Shown one piece after another: positions 34,480 through 46,578 of a stretch of DNA of 64,000 nt. Made by a program: the position numbers and the translations under genes. Each line of letters begins with the position of its first letter. The first letter of the stretch is position 1. The stretch is from Chionoecetes opilio (taxonomy: Eukaryota > Arthropoda > Malacostraca > Decapoda > Majidae). The stretch covers positions 1 through 64,000 of the forward strand of contig JACEEZ010009445.1 in the NCBI GenBank assembly GCA_016584305.1. The letters run 5' to 3'. The notes beneath the pieces are model-generated. The model was given only the letters and a program-made list of their open reading frames with translations. It did not search any database and was not told the DNA's origin.

Positions 34480-35880
34480 CAAAGTAAAGCATGTGTAAGG
34501 ATTGGTAAAGAGGAAGGGAATACTTTCCAATGAGGATTGGACTGACAGGGATGTCATGTCTCCATGGTTACTTGACATCTACATGGATGGAATGGTGAAG
34601 GAGGTGAAAGTCAGGGCCGGGAATAAAGGGCTAGACAAGTTTATTGAGATTATGGATAGTGGGGAATCAGTCAATGTTTGCAGATGATACATCACTTGTT
34701 GCAGATAGCGGGGAGAAGCTTCAAAGTCTAGTTACGCCATTGGAAGAGTGTGTAACAGAAGATGCTGAAATTTAATATAGCCAAGAGTAAAGTGATGAGA
34801 TACAGTAGGTGTAATAAAGTTGTTACTAGTTGGCTTGTTTGCTTGTACTGCAGAGTCTAGCGTTCAGAATCTTGCACAGTAAGGGTCGAGTAATTGGGTC
34901 TACAGTGAGGAGCGGCCAGTCGCTGCCCAGCCATCACGTAGTTAAGGTCGTTTCGTAGCATTCAGGCAGTCAGGTTGATTCGCCGATTAGTTTGTCTTGT
35001 GTACTATTGTATATAATTATAGTATTCAGCTATTGGGTTTTATATTTTAATTGGGCTTCACTATTATTATTTGTCTGCGTTGCTATCTATTGGGATGTTT
35101 AGGTAGTTCTGTTGTGGGTTGTTCACTTGTTAAGGTTGTTCAAGGTGGTTGTGTGTCACCAAGGGTAACTTGGTTGAACATCTACGGCGTTCTTGGCTAT
35201 TGTCTAGGTAAGTGCACTATGGCTTGCAATTATTTGTAAGTAGGTGTGTGCTAATATTGCAGCTACTTCAGTAGGGAAGAAGGTATAGAAGGGTATAGTA
35301 CTAAATAGTGAGAGGCTAGAACAGGTGGAAGAGTACCAATATTTAGGAGTGGACATTGAGATGGGGTCCATGGAGGCTGATGTGAACCATAGGGTGGGAG
35401 GAAGATCTAAGGTTTTGGGAGAACTAAGGAAATTTTGGAATACGAGAGATTTGTCTGTGGAAGTAAAGATGGGCATGGTTAATTAAGGTAAGTATTGCCC
35501 CAACTCTTCTGTATGGCTGCAAGGCATTAGCATTTAATGTAAAGGCAAGGAAAAAAATAGAGGTGCTGGAAATGAAATGCATAAGAATAATATCAGGGAT
35601 GAGATGCTTTGATAGAGTGAGGAACAACAGGGTCAGAGAAATGTGTGGACACCGGTGTAACCTACTTAAGAGAGCAGAGAGCAGACCAGGGAGTACTGAA
35701 GTGGTATGGTCATAAAGAAGGAATAGAGAAGAGATAATTAGTGATAGGTCACACATAGAAGTTGAAAGAAAAAAGGGGAGTGCAAGAAAGGGATGCAGAA
35801 CCAGTGTCAAGGAGGCGTTGAGTCACAGGGCCTTAGCACCCAGGAGTATGAAAGGTGTGTATGGGTCAAAATGAGTTGGC
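34480..35880 (+). pseudogene. Non-LTR retrotransposon RT (RTE/CR1-like), interrupted
   Basis: The + strand reads VMSPWLLDIYMDGMVKEVKV (RT motif B region, 34555-34610), MFADDTSLVADSGEKLQSL (catalytic ADD, about 34675-34730), then after a gap EQVEEYQYLGVDIEMGS (about 35320), PTLLYGCKALAFNVKARKKI (about 35500) and EVLEMKCIRIISGMRC. This is the usual palm-to-thumb order. Several frameshifts and stops exist. A 426-bp segment at 34813-35238, bounded by 9-bp direct repeats, breaks the RT. The clade is not certain. Confidence 0.7.
34813..35238. mobile_element. 426-bp insertion with 9-bp direct repeats
   Basis: AGTAGGTGT occurs at 34804-34812 and 35239-35247. The bases between them do not fit the RT frame, and RT coding resumes after them. 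No terminal inverted repeat is obvious, so the type is unknown. Confidence 0.4.
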
Positions 35881-37225
35881 ATGATGTGATTTAAAAGGAA
35901 GCAATGCACTGATGAGATGACATCTTAAGCAAAATGAAGCAGCTGGGGGAAACCACTGATATTAGGGCCTGGTTGTAGAGGAATTTTAGAGAGGCAGGTT
36001 TCAATCAACAAAACAAATAGTGCTCTCTTGCATTAATGAGTAAATGGGCCCAAAAAAATGTCACCAATGCAAAATTGCCAAATGTAAAGGAAATAACTAA
36101 TGGAAAAAAATACCAATGATTCCAGGCAGGTATAATGACAGATTTTACACTTATGGTTAAATCACCACATGATTCTAATTCATAAGGGGAAGAACAACAA
36201 TGAAATAATTATGAGTATCACATTTACTGTAATCTATCTTAAATAAGAACAACCCGAGTTGAATCATGCGTAGCTGAGTTGTGGCATACTGCCAGGTGGC
36301 TGTACCTCACAATGTTTAGGTGTCACATCACTCACCAAGCTATTGGCTCCACTTCTTTACCCTTAACAGTCTTATTGCACCACCATCGCAAGCAATCATT
36401 CAACCAAGGACAGACCAAATCTTTCTGCTACTAGTGTGAGGAAGCAGATAAGTTTGCAGAAAAAAACTGAAGTGCTGGCTTGTGTCAGGGCCTAGGTGGT
36501 TATCAATTAATATTATCAATTTTCAGAATGGTGAGGAAGAAAAGTCAAGAAGTATGATACCCCGCATATATTTACACAACACAAAAGTGGCAATAACTGG
36601 CTAGCAGCCAAATAACATGAACCAAACAACTAACTGCTCGGGAACTAACAATATTTATATCAGAGCAGGGGTATATCACCCAAATAACTCCCTGTACTGC
36701 AGCCTGGAGGAGGAGAATTACAGTAGCAATCTTCAGCAACGTAGTTAACACCTTAGGCAGCGGGGAGTGTTGAATGGTGTCGGGACAGTGAAGGGCAGTC
36801 TGGAAGAGCGCCCAATTCTTCAGAAATGCCTTCAGGAGATGAGAACAGCAGCAGTGGTGGGAGATGTTGTCAGGTGGGAGAGCTGTAGCTGTCTGCCTGT
36901 CCAGTGTAGAGCCGGCTACGGAATAACCTTGGCTAGACTACCCCCCTACCCCTGGACACGGGGGTGGGAGTGTTGGGCACAGAGAGTGGCACTCCCACAG
37001 GGAGTGGGGCACAGGCCAACAAGTACTTGATAGGCGAACCATCGCCGGTCGGTGAATGTGGTAATCCCCTCCTCAGATAGGAGGGAATGAAGCAGGTGTA
37101 GTTCCTCACAGCTTGTTATGACTGATGTGAGAAGTAGATGGGTAACAATGGGCCTCCCTAAGTGGATGGCGTGGGCTTTGGCATGTTAGAAGAACAAATA
37201 CTTAATTTCCAAAGTTCCCTCCTTC
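35881..37225. other. No gene recognised
   Basis: Intronic sequence of mus81 with no supported element. An 87-codon open frame at 36767-37030 has no recognisable feature. Confidence 0.5.
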
Positions 37226-37229
37226 AGTT

Positions 37230-38110
37230 TCTATCCTTTTCTCTGCACCTTCATTTCAAGTTTCCTTTCAAACCGTTCTATTACAGCTACTGAAGATGAT
37301 AATTGTTCTTCTCCTAAGTCTTCAATAGTGGTGTTCCTCATTGTTCTGTCCTATCACCCACTCTCTTTCTATTATTCATTAAGGATCTTCTAACTAAGTC
37401 TGACTCAATGCCTTATTCACTCCGACGCTGATGATTCTACCCTGCATTTTTCAACATCGTTCAATAGACACCCTACTGAACAGGAATTAAGTGATTCACG
37501 GAGGGATGCCACAGGGGACCTAACTTCTGATCTATCTTTAATTTCTGAATGGGGCAAAGTAAACCTTCTTTTGTTCAATGCTTCAAAACCCAATTTCTTC
37601 ACCAATTTTAACCTTCCAGACAACTATACCCTCTTCTTCAATAACACTTAACTGTCTCTCTCTTCTACAATTAACATTCTTGAACTATCCTTTAATAAAA
37701 ATCTGAACTTGAAATATCACATCTCATCCACTCATACAGCTCTCCTAAACAAGGTGGAGTCAAAAGCTTTAAAGCTTTTCGTCTCATCAACTCCCCTCCT
37801 CTGACTGACTGTCTTCAATCATTAAATCACTGCAGCAATGTTGCTTCTCTTGCTATCTTCTACCATTATTTTCATGTTCACTGCTCTTCTGAACTTGCTA
37901 ACAGCATGCCTCCCCCTCCCGCGGCCTTGCGCGTATAACTTTCTACTCATTCTCATCCCTATTCTGTCCACCTTCCTAATGCAAGAGTTAATCAGTATCT
38001 TCACTCTTTCATCTCTTGCATGAGTAAACTCTGGAACTCTCTTTTGTTTCTATTTTTCCACCCACCTATGACTATAACTTTTTCAATAGAGCAGTGTCAA
38101 AACGACTTTA
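37230..38110 (+). pseudogene. Jockey-like non-LTR retrotransposon, 3' half of RT
   Basis: The + strand gives a degraded YADDSTLHFSTSFNRHPTEQ (catalytic motif C, where the first residues are shifted, about 37420-37475), then DLSLISEWGKVNLLLFNASK, THTALLNKVESKALKL (about 37730) and a degraded SGTLF.FYFSTHL near 38030 that corresponds to LWNSLPVSIFP-type C termini. Several stops and shifts are present. The 3' boundary meets an RTE fragment at about 38110. Confidence 0.7.
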
Positions 38111-38114
38111 GGTC

Positions 38115-38980
38115 TCCTGGCTTAAGACCAAGGTCCAGGTGTTTGGAGGCTTACTAGGTGAAACAGTTCAGTCTGTTCATGCGTGCGGCGAGGACATTGA
38201 GATCTTGGAAAGTTTTACATACCTTGGTAGCGCAGTCCATAATGACGGCGGGTCACGTCAACAAGTCTTACAGCGGATTGGCATAGCCCACGGTGTTATG
38301 GACTCGCTCAGCAGGAGTATTTGGCGTTGTCGGTACCTGTGCAGGAGGACAAAGATCCGGATCTTCAAGTCGCTCGTGATCCCTGTCTTACTCTATGGTT
38401 GTGAGACATGGACACTAAATAGCGACTTGAAGAGATGAATCGATGCCTTTGGTAATAAGTGTCTTCGCAGAATCATGGGGTATCGCTGGATAATTACGTG
38501 TCAAATCAGCGATTGCACCGTGAGACTGAATCGAGGCCTATTACCTGCATAGTCCGTCAGCGCCAACTTCGGCTATAGGGGCATGTGGCACGCTACCCTG
38601 AAACCGATCCTTCCCATCGGGTTGTATCTGTAGGAGACAATCCGGCGTGGAGGGGGCCAAGGGGCGCCCACAAGGCTCGTGGCTGGGGCAAGTTGATGTT
38701 TCTTGTCGAGAGCTGCTTGGTATGGGAAAGGAGACTGCATGGGGACTCGCGCGTGGTGACCCCCGGGAGTGGCGTCGTAGGGTGGGCGAGGCAACGCCGA
38801 CGCCCTCGGCGTATGCCCCCAATGATTGATTGAGTGTCAAGACACCTCCCGAACTGAATTGATCCACCCCCCTTTTTGTTTCCTGTACTGTCTTCTTTAT
38901 GGGGACTGGTAGCTGGCAGGCTTTTTTCTTTCTTTCTCTTTTTTTTTGCCATTGGCCAGTCCTATTTTATGTAAACTCAA
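38115..38980 (+). pseudogene. RTE-like non-LTR retrotransposon, C-terminal part and 3' UTR
   Basis: A clean frame at 38139-38438 reads ETVQSVHACGEDIEILESFT, YLGSAVHNDGGSRQQVL, SLSRSIWRCRYLCRRTKIRI and LLYGCETWTLNSDLKR. The coding then shifts and continues as RIMGYRW, QLRLYGHVARYPETDP (about 38560-38610) and the basic C terminus ending QRRRPRRMPPMID at 38833. The 3' untranslated part contains AAGACACCTCCCGAACTGA and CTGTCTTCTTTATGGGGAC, shared with the MITE internal module. The 5' part with the catalytic RT is absent. Confidence 0.8.
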
Positions 38981-39123
38981 CCCCTGGCTATTGTGCCTAA
39001 TTGGTGCCGCTATAGCTGAACAATAGAACTTGTGGGAATAATTCAAGTTGGTGCCAGGATCCCCAAGATGACCACATATTTCACTACTTTTTTCACGTTT
39101 TTACCGTTTTTCCTACATTTATA

Positions 39124-40645
39124 CCGTAAACGGCGGCGTACAAGTCGACCCCAAGATTATTAGCTCAAGATTACGGGTTAGGCCTATCTTGCCGTATAAG
39201 TCAGTCCCAAAATACGGTAGGTTACTGGTAGGCCAAAGCTTGAATGTGGAGAGGCTACGGTACGGTACACGGTAATCTGTCACAAAAACACATAACACCA
39301 CACCACTTATATGAAGATATGAATCTTTACTATAAATTATAATTGCCTCTTGTTTTCACTTGAAAAACACCATAGTCCCCTGATAGTACTGCTACATACT
39401 GTATATTATAGTAAAACACAGTAGTACCTATGACTGGACTGCACTTACCGGTGCCCTCCGCCATTTGAATTCGCCACTGTTTACAAGCTGTGTACACTGC
39501 ATCCTCGTACCAGTTACCACACGGGTTCGTACAATACAATTTTCATACAATACAGTGGGGGTCTGAGCAACCCACTTCATCCACACACCACTATTCATAT
39601 TCATACAACACAATCTGGCGATCCGAAAACAAGGCAATTCCGACCTTACCCGCACTGTACGGTGTTGCACTGCACAACACGCAACTTGAGTACTTCCTCA
39701 GTACTCAATGCCTCAGTACTTACCGGTTACAAGTACACACAAACCTCGATTTCCCGGACTAATAGGGGGGAGCACTGGTCCGGGAACCGGAAAAGTCCGG
39801 GAATCGCAAGTAAAAAAAAAAAAAAAAAACAAGCGTCATTTATCGTCTGCTACCGTAGTGTTGATGTATCATTTACCACCAGGCTGTCACATACGTATCA
39901 CAAGCTCTTTTTAGTCCTGGAAATTATCACCCATGGCGAATTCATCAAAACTATTTACTAATACGTACTATCGCATACAAGCTAAAAGTTGTACAATATG
40001 CCAAAGAACATGGGAACAGAGCAACAGAAAGACCACCGCCTACTGAGAAAATCGGTAGATTTTAATACCGATTTTACTACCGGTAGAAAATCTGTTTATA
40101 TATTTTGTTTCTTACAAATTTCTTTCCAAACTTTCTCCCACCATTAGAATTAAGGTAAGGGACTAAGGTGAGTGTTTGGTTACTATATATTGATTATCGT
40201 AAAGGCAATGTATTTATTGTATGTATTGCAATGTGTTAATATGGGGGAAAAAGTACAACATTTCGGAGGTGTCCACCATAAGTACATTATAACATGGGTT
40301 TCTATGATTCGTACAATACGATTTCGTACTACACGGCATGATGTGTCGCTCATAAAAACCGTGTAGTATGAGGATGCAGTGTATCAGCTGTTGGAAACAG
40401 CTGTGGGTGGAACTGCCGCTAAACATCTTCTCCAGTTGTCGCTGTTGCTCTGGAAGTGGCGCATATTGTAGTTGTCTGACTGGAGTTACGGTAAGTGGTG
40501 TACAGCGATTGTTAGTAGTGCTGATCCACTTGTTTGCCACTCGGTGGAAAAGGTTCGCATTTTGTCCTTGCCGTATAAGTCGACCCATAGTTATGGAGAG
40601 ACATTTTCAGGCTCAAAGAGTCGACTTGTACGTCGCCATTTACGG
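39124..40645. mobile_element. TA-flanked TIR element (1.52 kb) holding a nested element
   Basis: The ends are CCGTAAACGGCGGCGTACAA and the inverse of CCGTAAATGGCGACGTACAA, continuing GTCGAC on both sides. TA flanks both ends. GTATAAGTC(A/G) repeats occur next to each end. The element at 39495-40381 lies inside. No transposase frame is seen. Confidence 0.82.
39495..40381. mobile_element. Nested TA-flanked TIR element (887 bp)
   Basis: The ends are CACTGCATCCTCGTACCAG and the inverse of CACTGCATCCTCATACTAC, with TA on both sides. A diverged copy lies at 1650-1913. A further TIR-like start (CAAACCTCGATTTCCCGGAC) at about 39742 suggests a partial third element inside. Confidence 0.8.
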
Positions 40646-40734
40646 TAGATATATTACATTAAATCAGGAACCATAAAAGCAATGTACATTTCATTACATT
40701 TTATTTACCGTTTTGGGGATGATGTGAGGCTTAA

Positions 40735-41147
40735 CCCTTACAGTGCCAGCGGCAGGTAGGTGCACGCTCTGTGCCAGCGCTGTATATTTACGGCGGCGAT
40801 TTAAAAAAATCGCTGTGGCCATATTTTGACTGGGAGGCTTTTCATACTTTGTCAAGTCACTTTTCATACCTTTACCCTTCCCCTTCACTGACCATCAACC
40901 CCCCCCCCCCCCCCACCAAGGGGTTCGGCGGGTCCCCTTGGTGGGGTCGGGTCCCAAGACTGGCTCGGCGAGTCCCCTTGAGCGCAGAAAAATCTGGCGC
41001 CTAAAAATCAAGGAAATAATGAGAGGTGAGTCCCAAAATGTATCAATTATGTGTTTTCTAATAATTCTACACACTTCAGCAAAAAAAAATCCAAATTTGC
41101 TCGGCACGAGGGGAAAGTTTTTGTGAAAAATGCTTGGCACTTTGGGG
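40735..41147. mobile_element. piggyBac-type MITE (413 bp), TTAA-flanked
   Basis: TTAA lies at 40731-40734 and 41148-41151. The ends are CCCTTACAGTGCCAGC and the inverse of CCCCAAAGTGCCAAGC. The TTAA target and CCC-starting inverted repeats fit piggyBac-derived elements. It has no ORF of note; a C-run of about 16 lies near 40903-40917. Confidence 0.82.
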
Positions 41148-41151
41148 TTAA

Positions 41152-43060
41152 GTTGATGGGTAGATTCTGAGGTTTTGTGTGGAGTGTTAGTGACCATGAC
41201 AAGCCTGTAACTCGTCCAGAATTTCGTCAGCTGTAGCACTAGTGAAGCCCTCAAAATCAGATGGTTCACCTTTCACCTTTGTCAATCATCTGCACAATTT
41301 TCAAAAGTTTCTAATTTCTGAGCATAGGTCAAGTTCTTCCTTTTCTTAACTTCTGGTGCATGTGCCGCAGCATTGCATTGGCCAATGCTGAGAGGATAAG
41401 GTCCGGGTAAATTGGCCATTATTGAATCACAAAAGGTTTCTACACGGCTATCACTTAACTCTGAGAGTGCGTACTTGACTGGGGCGGCAGGTATTGGTGG
41501 GAATAGTCCAGGGATTGAGCAGCCAATCTCAGCAGGCTTCTAAAGTCCTGATGTCATAACCAACTAATCACAGCACCACTAACGTCCAGGGCAGTTTACA
41601 CATAACTTGCTTGTTAGCGTTAAGAGCCTGTGTTAGGTATCAGGAAAGCACTAACAGCGATACACAAAGGAGAAATCAGCTGTTTCCTAACAGACTACAC
41701 CTCTTTGTCTTCTTCTTTTTATGACCTCTGACACTAAGTATTGCTTCAAATGTCCTCTTCAACTTCGTCTCCTTAGTTAAAAAACTTGTCATCTCTAACC
41801 TGGTCTATTTCACCTGGAATACTAAAACATTTTCATTAGTTGGTAAATATTCTGGAAGAGTTGGCGACCGTCAATCAGCCAGGGCAGCCGGGCAATCTCT
41901 CACAATCATGTTTGCTTATTTAGTATTAAATTACTCTACAAAACCTAACCCAAGCCTATATACTATACCTAACCAAACAAAACCTATACATAACCTAACC
42001 TAGCTATTATTATATGCAAATAAGAACAATATTTTTGGTTTCCACAAGTGAATAACTGCTCCACAATATACTGAGCCGAAAATAATAGTGAACAAATAAA
42101 CTGTAAGGCCTGTGGAGCCCGTCAACTCCTGCATAATATTAATCCATTAGTTTTTTTTTTATAGCAGGACCTATAGCACATGCTAAATGTAATCTTGCTC
42201 TTGATATTACAGGTGGCCTTTCTTCATAAGTTCATAGGCCATTGGCATGTAGCGAAATGTTAAAATTTTCAAGGGTCATTGGTCAATGTATGTATAGGTG
42301 TATTGAATGTTCATTCAAAACACCTAAAACCCCCAAAAATGTTAATTTCCACACTTTATTTCCGTAAAAACACGACTTTTGTTAAAAGCGCAGGAACATT
42401 TTTTCCCCCGTTCCGGCTGCCGCGCAATTATTACTGATGACATTGTAACGCCCGCGACTACTCTTGAACTGCCACTTGAACACTTCACTTTTCTAATCTC
42501 TCTTCTGTCGTTGTGATGTTATTCTGAAGGGGATGCCGAAGGGCGAGCTGCAGCCCTCATGGAGGCTGGGACAGGGAACTAATGTAATACTTCATAGGGG
42601 GGAAAGAGCTATGTACGTTAGACCAACAGAGCGATACACTGCCATGGGCCCACAATTATCCCTTATGAATCCCGTCAGAAGAATCTTTTCACAGATGCAC
42701 TGACAGTGTAACAATCTTTATTCAGGGAATATATATTATTTCCCTTTATTGTATATTGACCTTGGTGAGACTCTTAACTCACACCGTCTAGACATCTCAC
42801 CACGGTCGGAGAACTTACACCTAGACCAAAGGATATATCCGCTTGGCAAGCAGTCGTCTAGGTATTTCTAGCACTACGCATCATATGAGGTGGTCACCGC
42901 ACAGCTCATCGCTGTATGTAAAAAACAAACGTCTGGATTTGTGACAGAGCTGTCGTGTCGAAAAGACGTGAAATATGAGAGATTACAGTTTGGGGTCGGA
43001 GAGAGAGAGAGAGACAGAGACATATGATGGAAACCTTCAAGGATTTGCCTTTATTCACCC
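41152..43060. other. No gene recognised
   Basis: mus81 intron sequence. It has CCTAACC motifs at 41940-42000 and a (GA)n run at 43001-43013, but no supported element. Confidence 0.5.
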
Positions 43061-43061
43061 T

Positions 43062-44215
43062 ACTCCATCACCAATACCCACCCATATCCCCACCACCAAC
43101 ACCCACCCCCTTCTTCACCACCAACACCCATCCACATCCCCACCACCAACACCCACCCCCTTCCCCACTACCAACACCCACCCACATCCCCACCACCAAC
43201 ACCCATCCACATCCCCACCACCAACACCCACCCACATCCCCACCACCAACACCCACCCCCTTCTTCATCACCAACACCCACCCACATCCCCACCACCAAC
43301 ACCCACCCACATCCCCACCACCAACACCCACCCACATCCCCACCACCAACACCCACCCACATCCCCACCACCAACACCCACCCACATCCCCACCACCAAC
43401 ACCCACCCACATCCCCACCACCAACACCCACCCACATCCCCACCACCAACACCCACCCACATCCCCACCAACACACCCACCCCCTTCTTCACCACCAACA
43501 CCCACCCCCTTCTCCATCACTAACACCCATCCCCATCCCCACCACCAACACCCATCCACATCCCACCACCAACACCCACCCCCTTCTCCATCACTAACAC
43601 CCATCCACATCCCCACCACCAACCCATCCACATCCCACACCACCAACACCCACCCACATCCCCACCACCAACACCCCCCCCTTCTTCACCGCCAACACCC
43701 ACCCCCTTCTTCACCACCAACTCCCACCCCCTTCTTCACCACCAACACCCACCCCCTTCTTCACCACCAACACCCCACCCCTTCTTCACCACCAACACCC
43801 ACCCCCTTCTTCACCACCAACACCCACCCCCTTCTTCACCACCAACACCCACCCCCTTCTTCACCACCAACACCCACCCCCTTCTCCATCACCAACACCC
43901 ATCCCCTTATTCATCACCAACACCCCCTATTTCCATCACCAACACCCACTCACATCCCCACCACCAATACCCACCCCCTTCTCCATCACCAACACCACCC
44001 CCTTCTTCACCACCAACACCCACCCACTTCTTCACCACCAACACCCACCCCCTTCTTCACCACCAACACCCACCCACATCCCCACCACCAACACCCACCC
44101 ACATCCCCACCACCAACACCCACCCCCTTCTTCACCACCAACACCACCCCCCTTCTCCATCACCATCACCCATCCCCTTATTCATCACCAACACCCAACC
44201 CCGTTTCCCAACCTT
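43062..44215. repeat. 25-bp minisatellite (CCACCAACACCCACCCACAT type), 1.15 kb
   Basis: The period is 25 bp, for example CCCACAT at 43331 and again at 43356. Two variants alternate in blocks: one ends CACATCCCCACCA (mostly 43070-43470) and the other CCCCTTCTTCACCA (mostly 43680-43890). All three + frames stay open because 25 is not divisible by three, which creates apparent His/Pro/Thr-rich proteins up to 411 codons. These are not genes. Confidence 0.95.
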
Positions 44216-44511
44216 CATCCCATTGCAATGGCTCCCCAGTCCATTCTGCCTTCATCTGACGCACAAACATTTTCCACATATTTCTCGTAACTGTTGCGGT
44301 CGGAAACGTCTGCAAAGTCTATGGAAAGGCACAGGTTTCTTGCTGCACCCATAAAGGATGCAATTATATACCATATCTTATAAACAAATCTCAAAAACAC
44401 CCAAAATTCTTCAAGTGCGGTAATCCCTCACTATAGCGGACGGTTTGGGGGAAGGGGTCATCCGATAATCCGTTATATCTGAAGTAAAATTTAAGGAATG
44501 AAAAAAAAAAA

Positions 44512-45022
44512 ATCAACCCAGTCTATCTTCAGCCCTCGGGTGGGGTTGTGGTATTCCCGCATTATTGTCACGTTCACCGTTAACAGACTGATGACGACCT
44601 CTCTCATACTGTTAGCTGTTACGTTAGCAATACTTAAATTATATATTTTCATAATACGGCTGCATGATTTTATGAATGGCTTGCGATTTGAGGGTAAAAC
44701 AACGACTCTGTATACATTCCATTACACTTGGCAGCGTAGCTCGTGCGACAATGCTGCACGAGTGTCCTTGACACAGGGCGCGCCCACCTGGTCATTCATA
44801 ATTTCCCGGACATTCGCCCATCATGGAAGGTCACCCACGCATCGCACTCTTGTGTTCTGCACAACCAAGCAAAAAGAGTTATTTACAACGTAAATAAGTA
44901 TGTAAACTATATTGAGAGCGAGAGAGTGAGGTGAGGAGGGTGGCGGCCTGGTAGAGGGGTGATATGACAACACTGCAGGAATCCCACAACCCCACCCGAG
45001 GGTTCGAGATAGCTGGGTTGAC
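44512..45022. repeat. Inverted-arm element, ~60-bp arms
   Basis: TCAACCCAG then CCCTCGGGTGGGGTTGTGG at 44512-44572 is matched, inverted, at 44959-45022. A TIR-like CGGTAATCCCTCACTATAGC lies further out at about 44418, but I found no partner. It is possibly a decayed MITE. Confidence 0.5.
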
Positions 45023-45829
45023 TAGTGTAGTAAGAAGCTGAAGGGTAGCTGAATTTGAAGCCATTCTTAATCATAAACAGGTAGTAGGTCAGACGTGGAA
45101 CGAGAGGTAACGCGAGTGAAAGAACTACATTAAGGGAAAACCGCACGGTATAAGTGCTGAAATCAAGCTGAGAGAGGAAGTGAGGTAGGCCGTTCAGGCG
45201 GGCAAACATAATCCAGCCTGCACGCTCACACATGACGTCCGGCTGGCCGGCAGCCGACCGGATTTCTTCCGAATATAATGGATTAAATCTCTGTGTACAG
45301 AGATGCTTCAGGCTTCCCTTGCGAGCAGGGAGTACCTTGTGTGACGTCTTCGAGTCATGGGCGCATCGTTTGCTAGTTGTCAGGAGCGTTTTGGAAGCTC
45401 AGGGAATTTACAGATATTGATTGCGGATTAATTGAAAAGGGCTGACTGGTTGCGAAAAGTGACAACATATTGTTGATATACTCGATAATGGCTATATTTT
45501 TACTGTATTCAATCAAGAATGATGAAATGTTCTAGACGATTACTTAAGGCCTTAACAGCACTGTCAACAAGTTTTATGCATACACTTTTAGTGCTTCATG
45601 GTCAAATTTAGAGTTAACTGGAATTTCTTGCCTTAGCAGCTGCTGAGGTTCAGTAACAGTTTGTATTTCCTGACGGCCCCTGACATCATAACCAACCAAT
45701 CTGCAAGCCCTCGCTAGATCAGCAGCCATAGCGTGATAGCAATGGTTAGGGTGTGACAGACATGTTTATGCAGATATATAGGTAGGCGTGATAGTCGTGA
45801 AACGGGATAGCTGAATGTGCTATAGCCGA

Positions 45830-46133
45830 GTAAAAGGTAAAGATAAAGATGGGGGCATACGCTATGCTGCGTGAGACCTTGGTGCTCATCTCTGTCACAT
45901 TAACCCTTGAGCCTGTGGTGGGTGAGAACTCATTACCCAGGGACACAGGGCTAGTGTGACATCCGAGTTACCACAGTTACCTTCCCCAGGTTTCCCCAGG
46001 TACCCATTTATCAACCCCGAATAGGAGGAAGAATAGCTGGCTTGGCTGGTCGCCGACTTGCCCTGGCCCAGATTCGAACCAGGGCCTGCAGATTTTTTAG
46101 CTAGGCACGCTAGCCACTACACGACGGAGGCGA
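45830..46133 (-). mobile_element. SINE-A copy 3 (tRNA-derived, well preserved)
   Basis: The promoter end is on the right. On the minus strand, GTGTAGTGGCTAGCGTGCC forms an A-box-like region (about 46122-46105) and GGTTCGAATCTGGG a B-box (about 46083-46070). The tail toward 45830 is a short repeat of CTTTAC/CTTTAT. It lies 300 bp in front of a mus81 exon acceptor. Confidence 0.85.
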
Positions 46134-46440
46134 CTCCTATAGCCGAGGATTGAGTGTGAAAAAAAAGTATATGAATCAGTACAGGTAGTAAATTTTATTA
46201 ACATTTATGATCAATTCACCATTCAATAACTTGAATAATAAAGCAGCTCATGAAAAACTTGAATGTCAATACAACAGCATGTATTGTGTGCAAGTTTTTG
46301 TGCATACTCATGGTCTCGGTAAAATGTGTGGATCCTCCAAAGGCAACACGGGTTGCAGAGAATCCTTAAAGTGATCCGTTACCCTTACTCACACCCCTTT
46401 GCTTGCCACTTTCATTTTTCTACCAGTTGTACCTTTACAG

Positions 46441-46578
46441 CTTGCCAGAGATGAGCTGTCTGCAGGCTGTGGTTAACACCCAGGTCATCAATGGCTTCAC
46501 AGTCAGGTTGTCAAAGGCCAGAGAGAGTCGGCTGCTTACCTCACCCTCATGACCCGCTACCTCCAAACCAGCTACCAG
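46441..46578 (+). CDS. mus81: mus81 exon: SLPE..NTQVINGF segment (138 bp, one frame break)
   Basis: The acceptor is CCTTTACAG and the donor is CAG|GTAAGT. The exon reads LPEMSCLQAVVNTQVINGF, then shifts frame within the dinucleotide run AGAGAGAG at 46520-46527. It resumes as ESAAYLTLMTRYLQTSYQ. Both halves match the MUS81 stretch after the nuclease motif (LPES..LQAV.NTQVI.GF..KRT...KESAAYLALLTR in vertebrates). The end phase is 0, matching the next exon. The break may be a sequencing error in the repeat or real decay. Confidence 0.9.

Larger units (their letters stand above)
29872..46440 (+). other. mus81: mus81 intron, 16.6 kb, transposon-filled
   Basis: It is bounded by the GT of CAG|GTGAGC at 29872 and the AG of CCTTTACAG at 46439-46440, with matching codon phase (AG|C). 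It holds at least ten separate transposon insertions and a 1.15-kb minisatellite, listed individually. No other host exon is seen inside it. Confidence 0.88.

Noticed and set aside
43062..44215. CRISPR array
   Set aside because: Uniform short tandem repeat without unique spacers, in eukaryotic DNA.
43024..44259. 411-codon His/Pro/Thr-rich open frame and its companions in the other frames
   Set aside because: They arise from a 25-bp minisatellite that is open in all frames. There is no conserved domain, and it lies in a mus81 intron.
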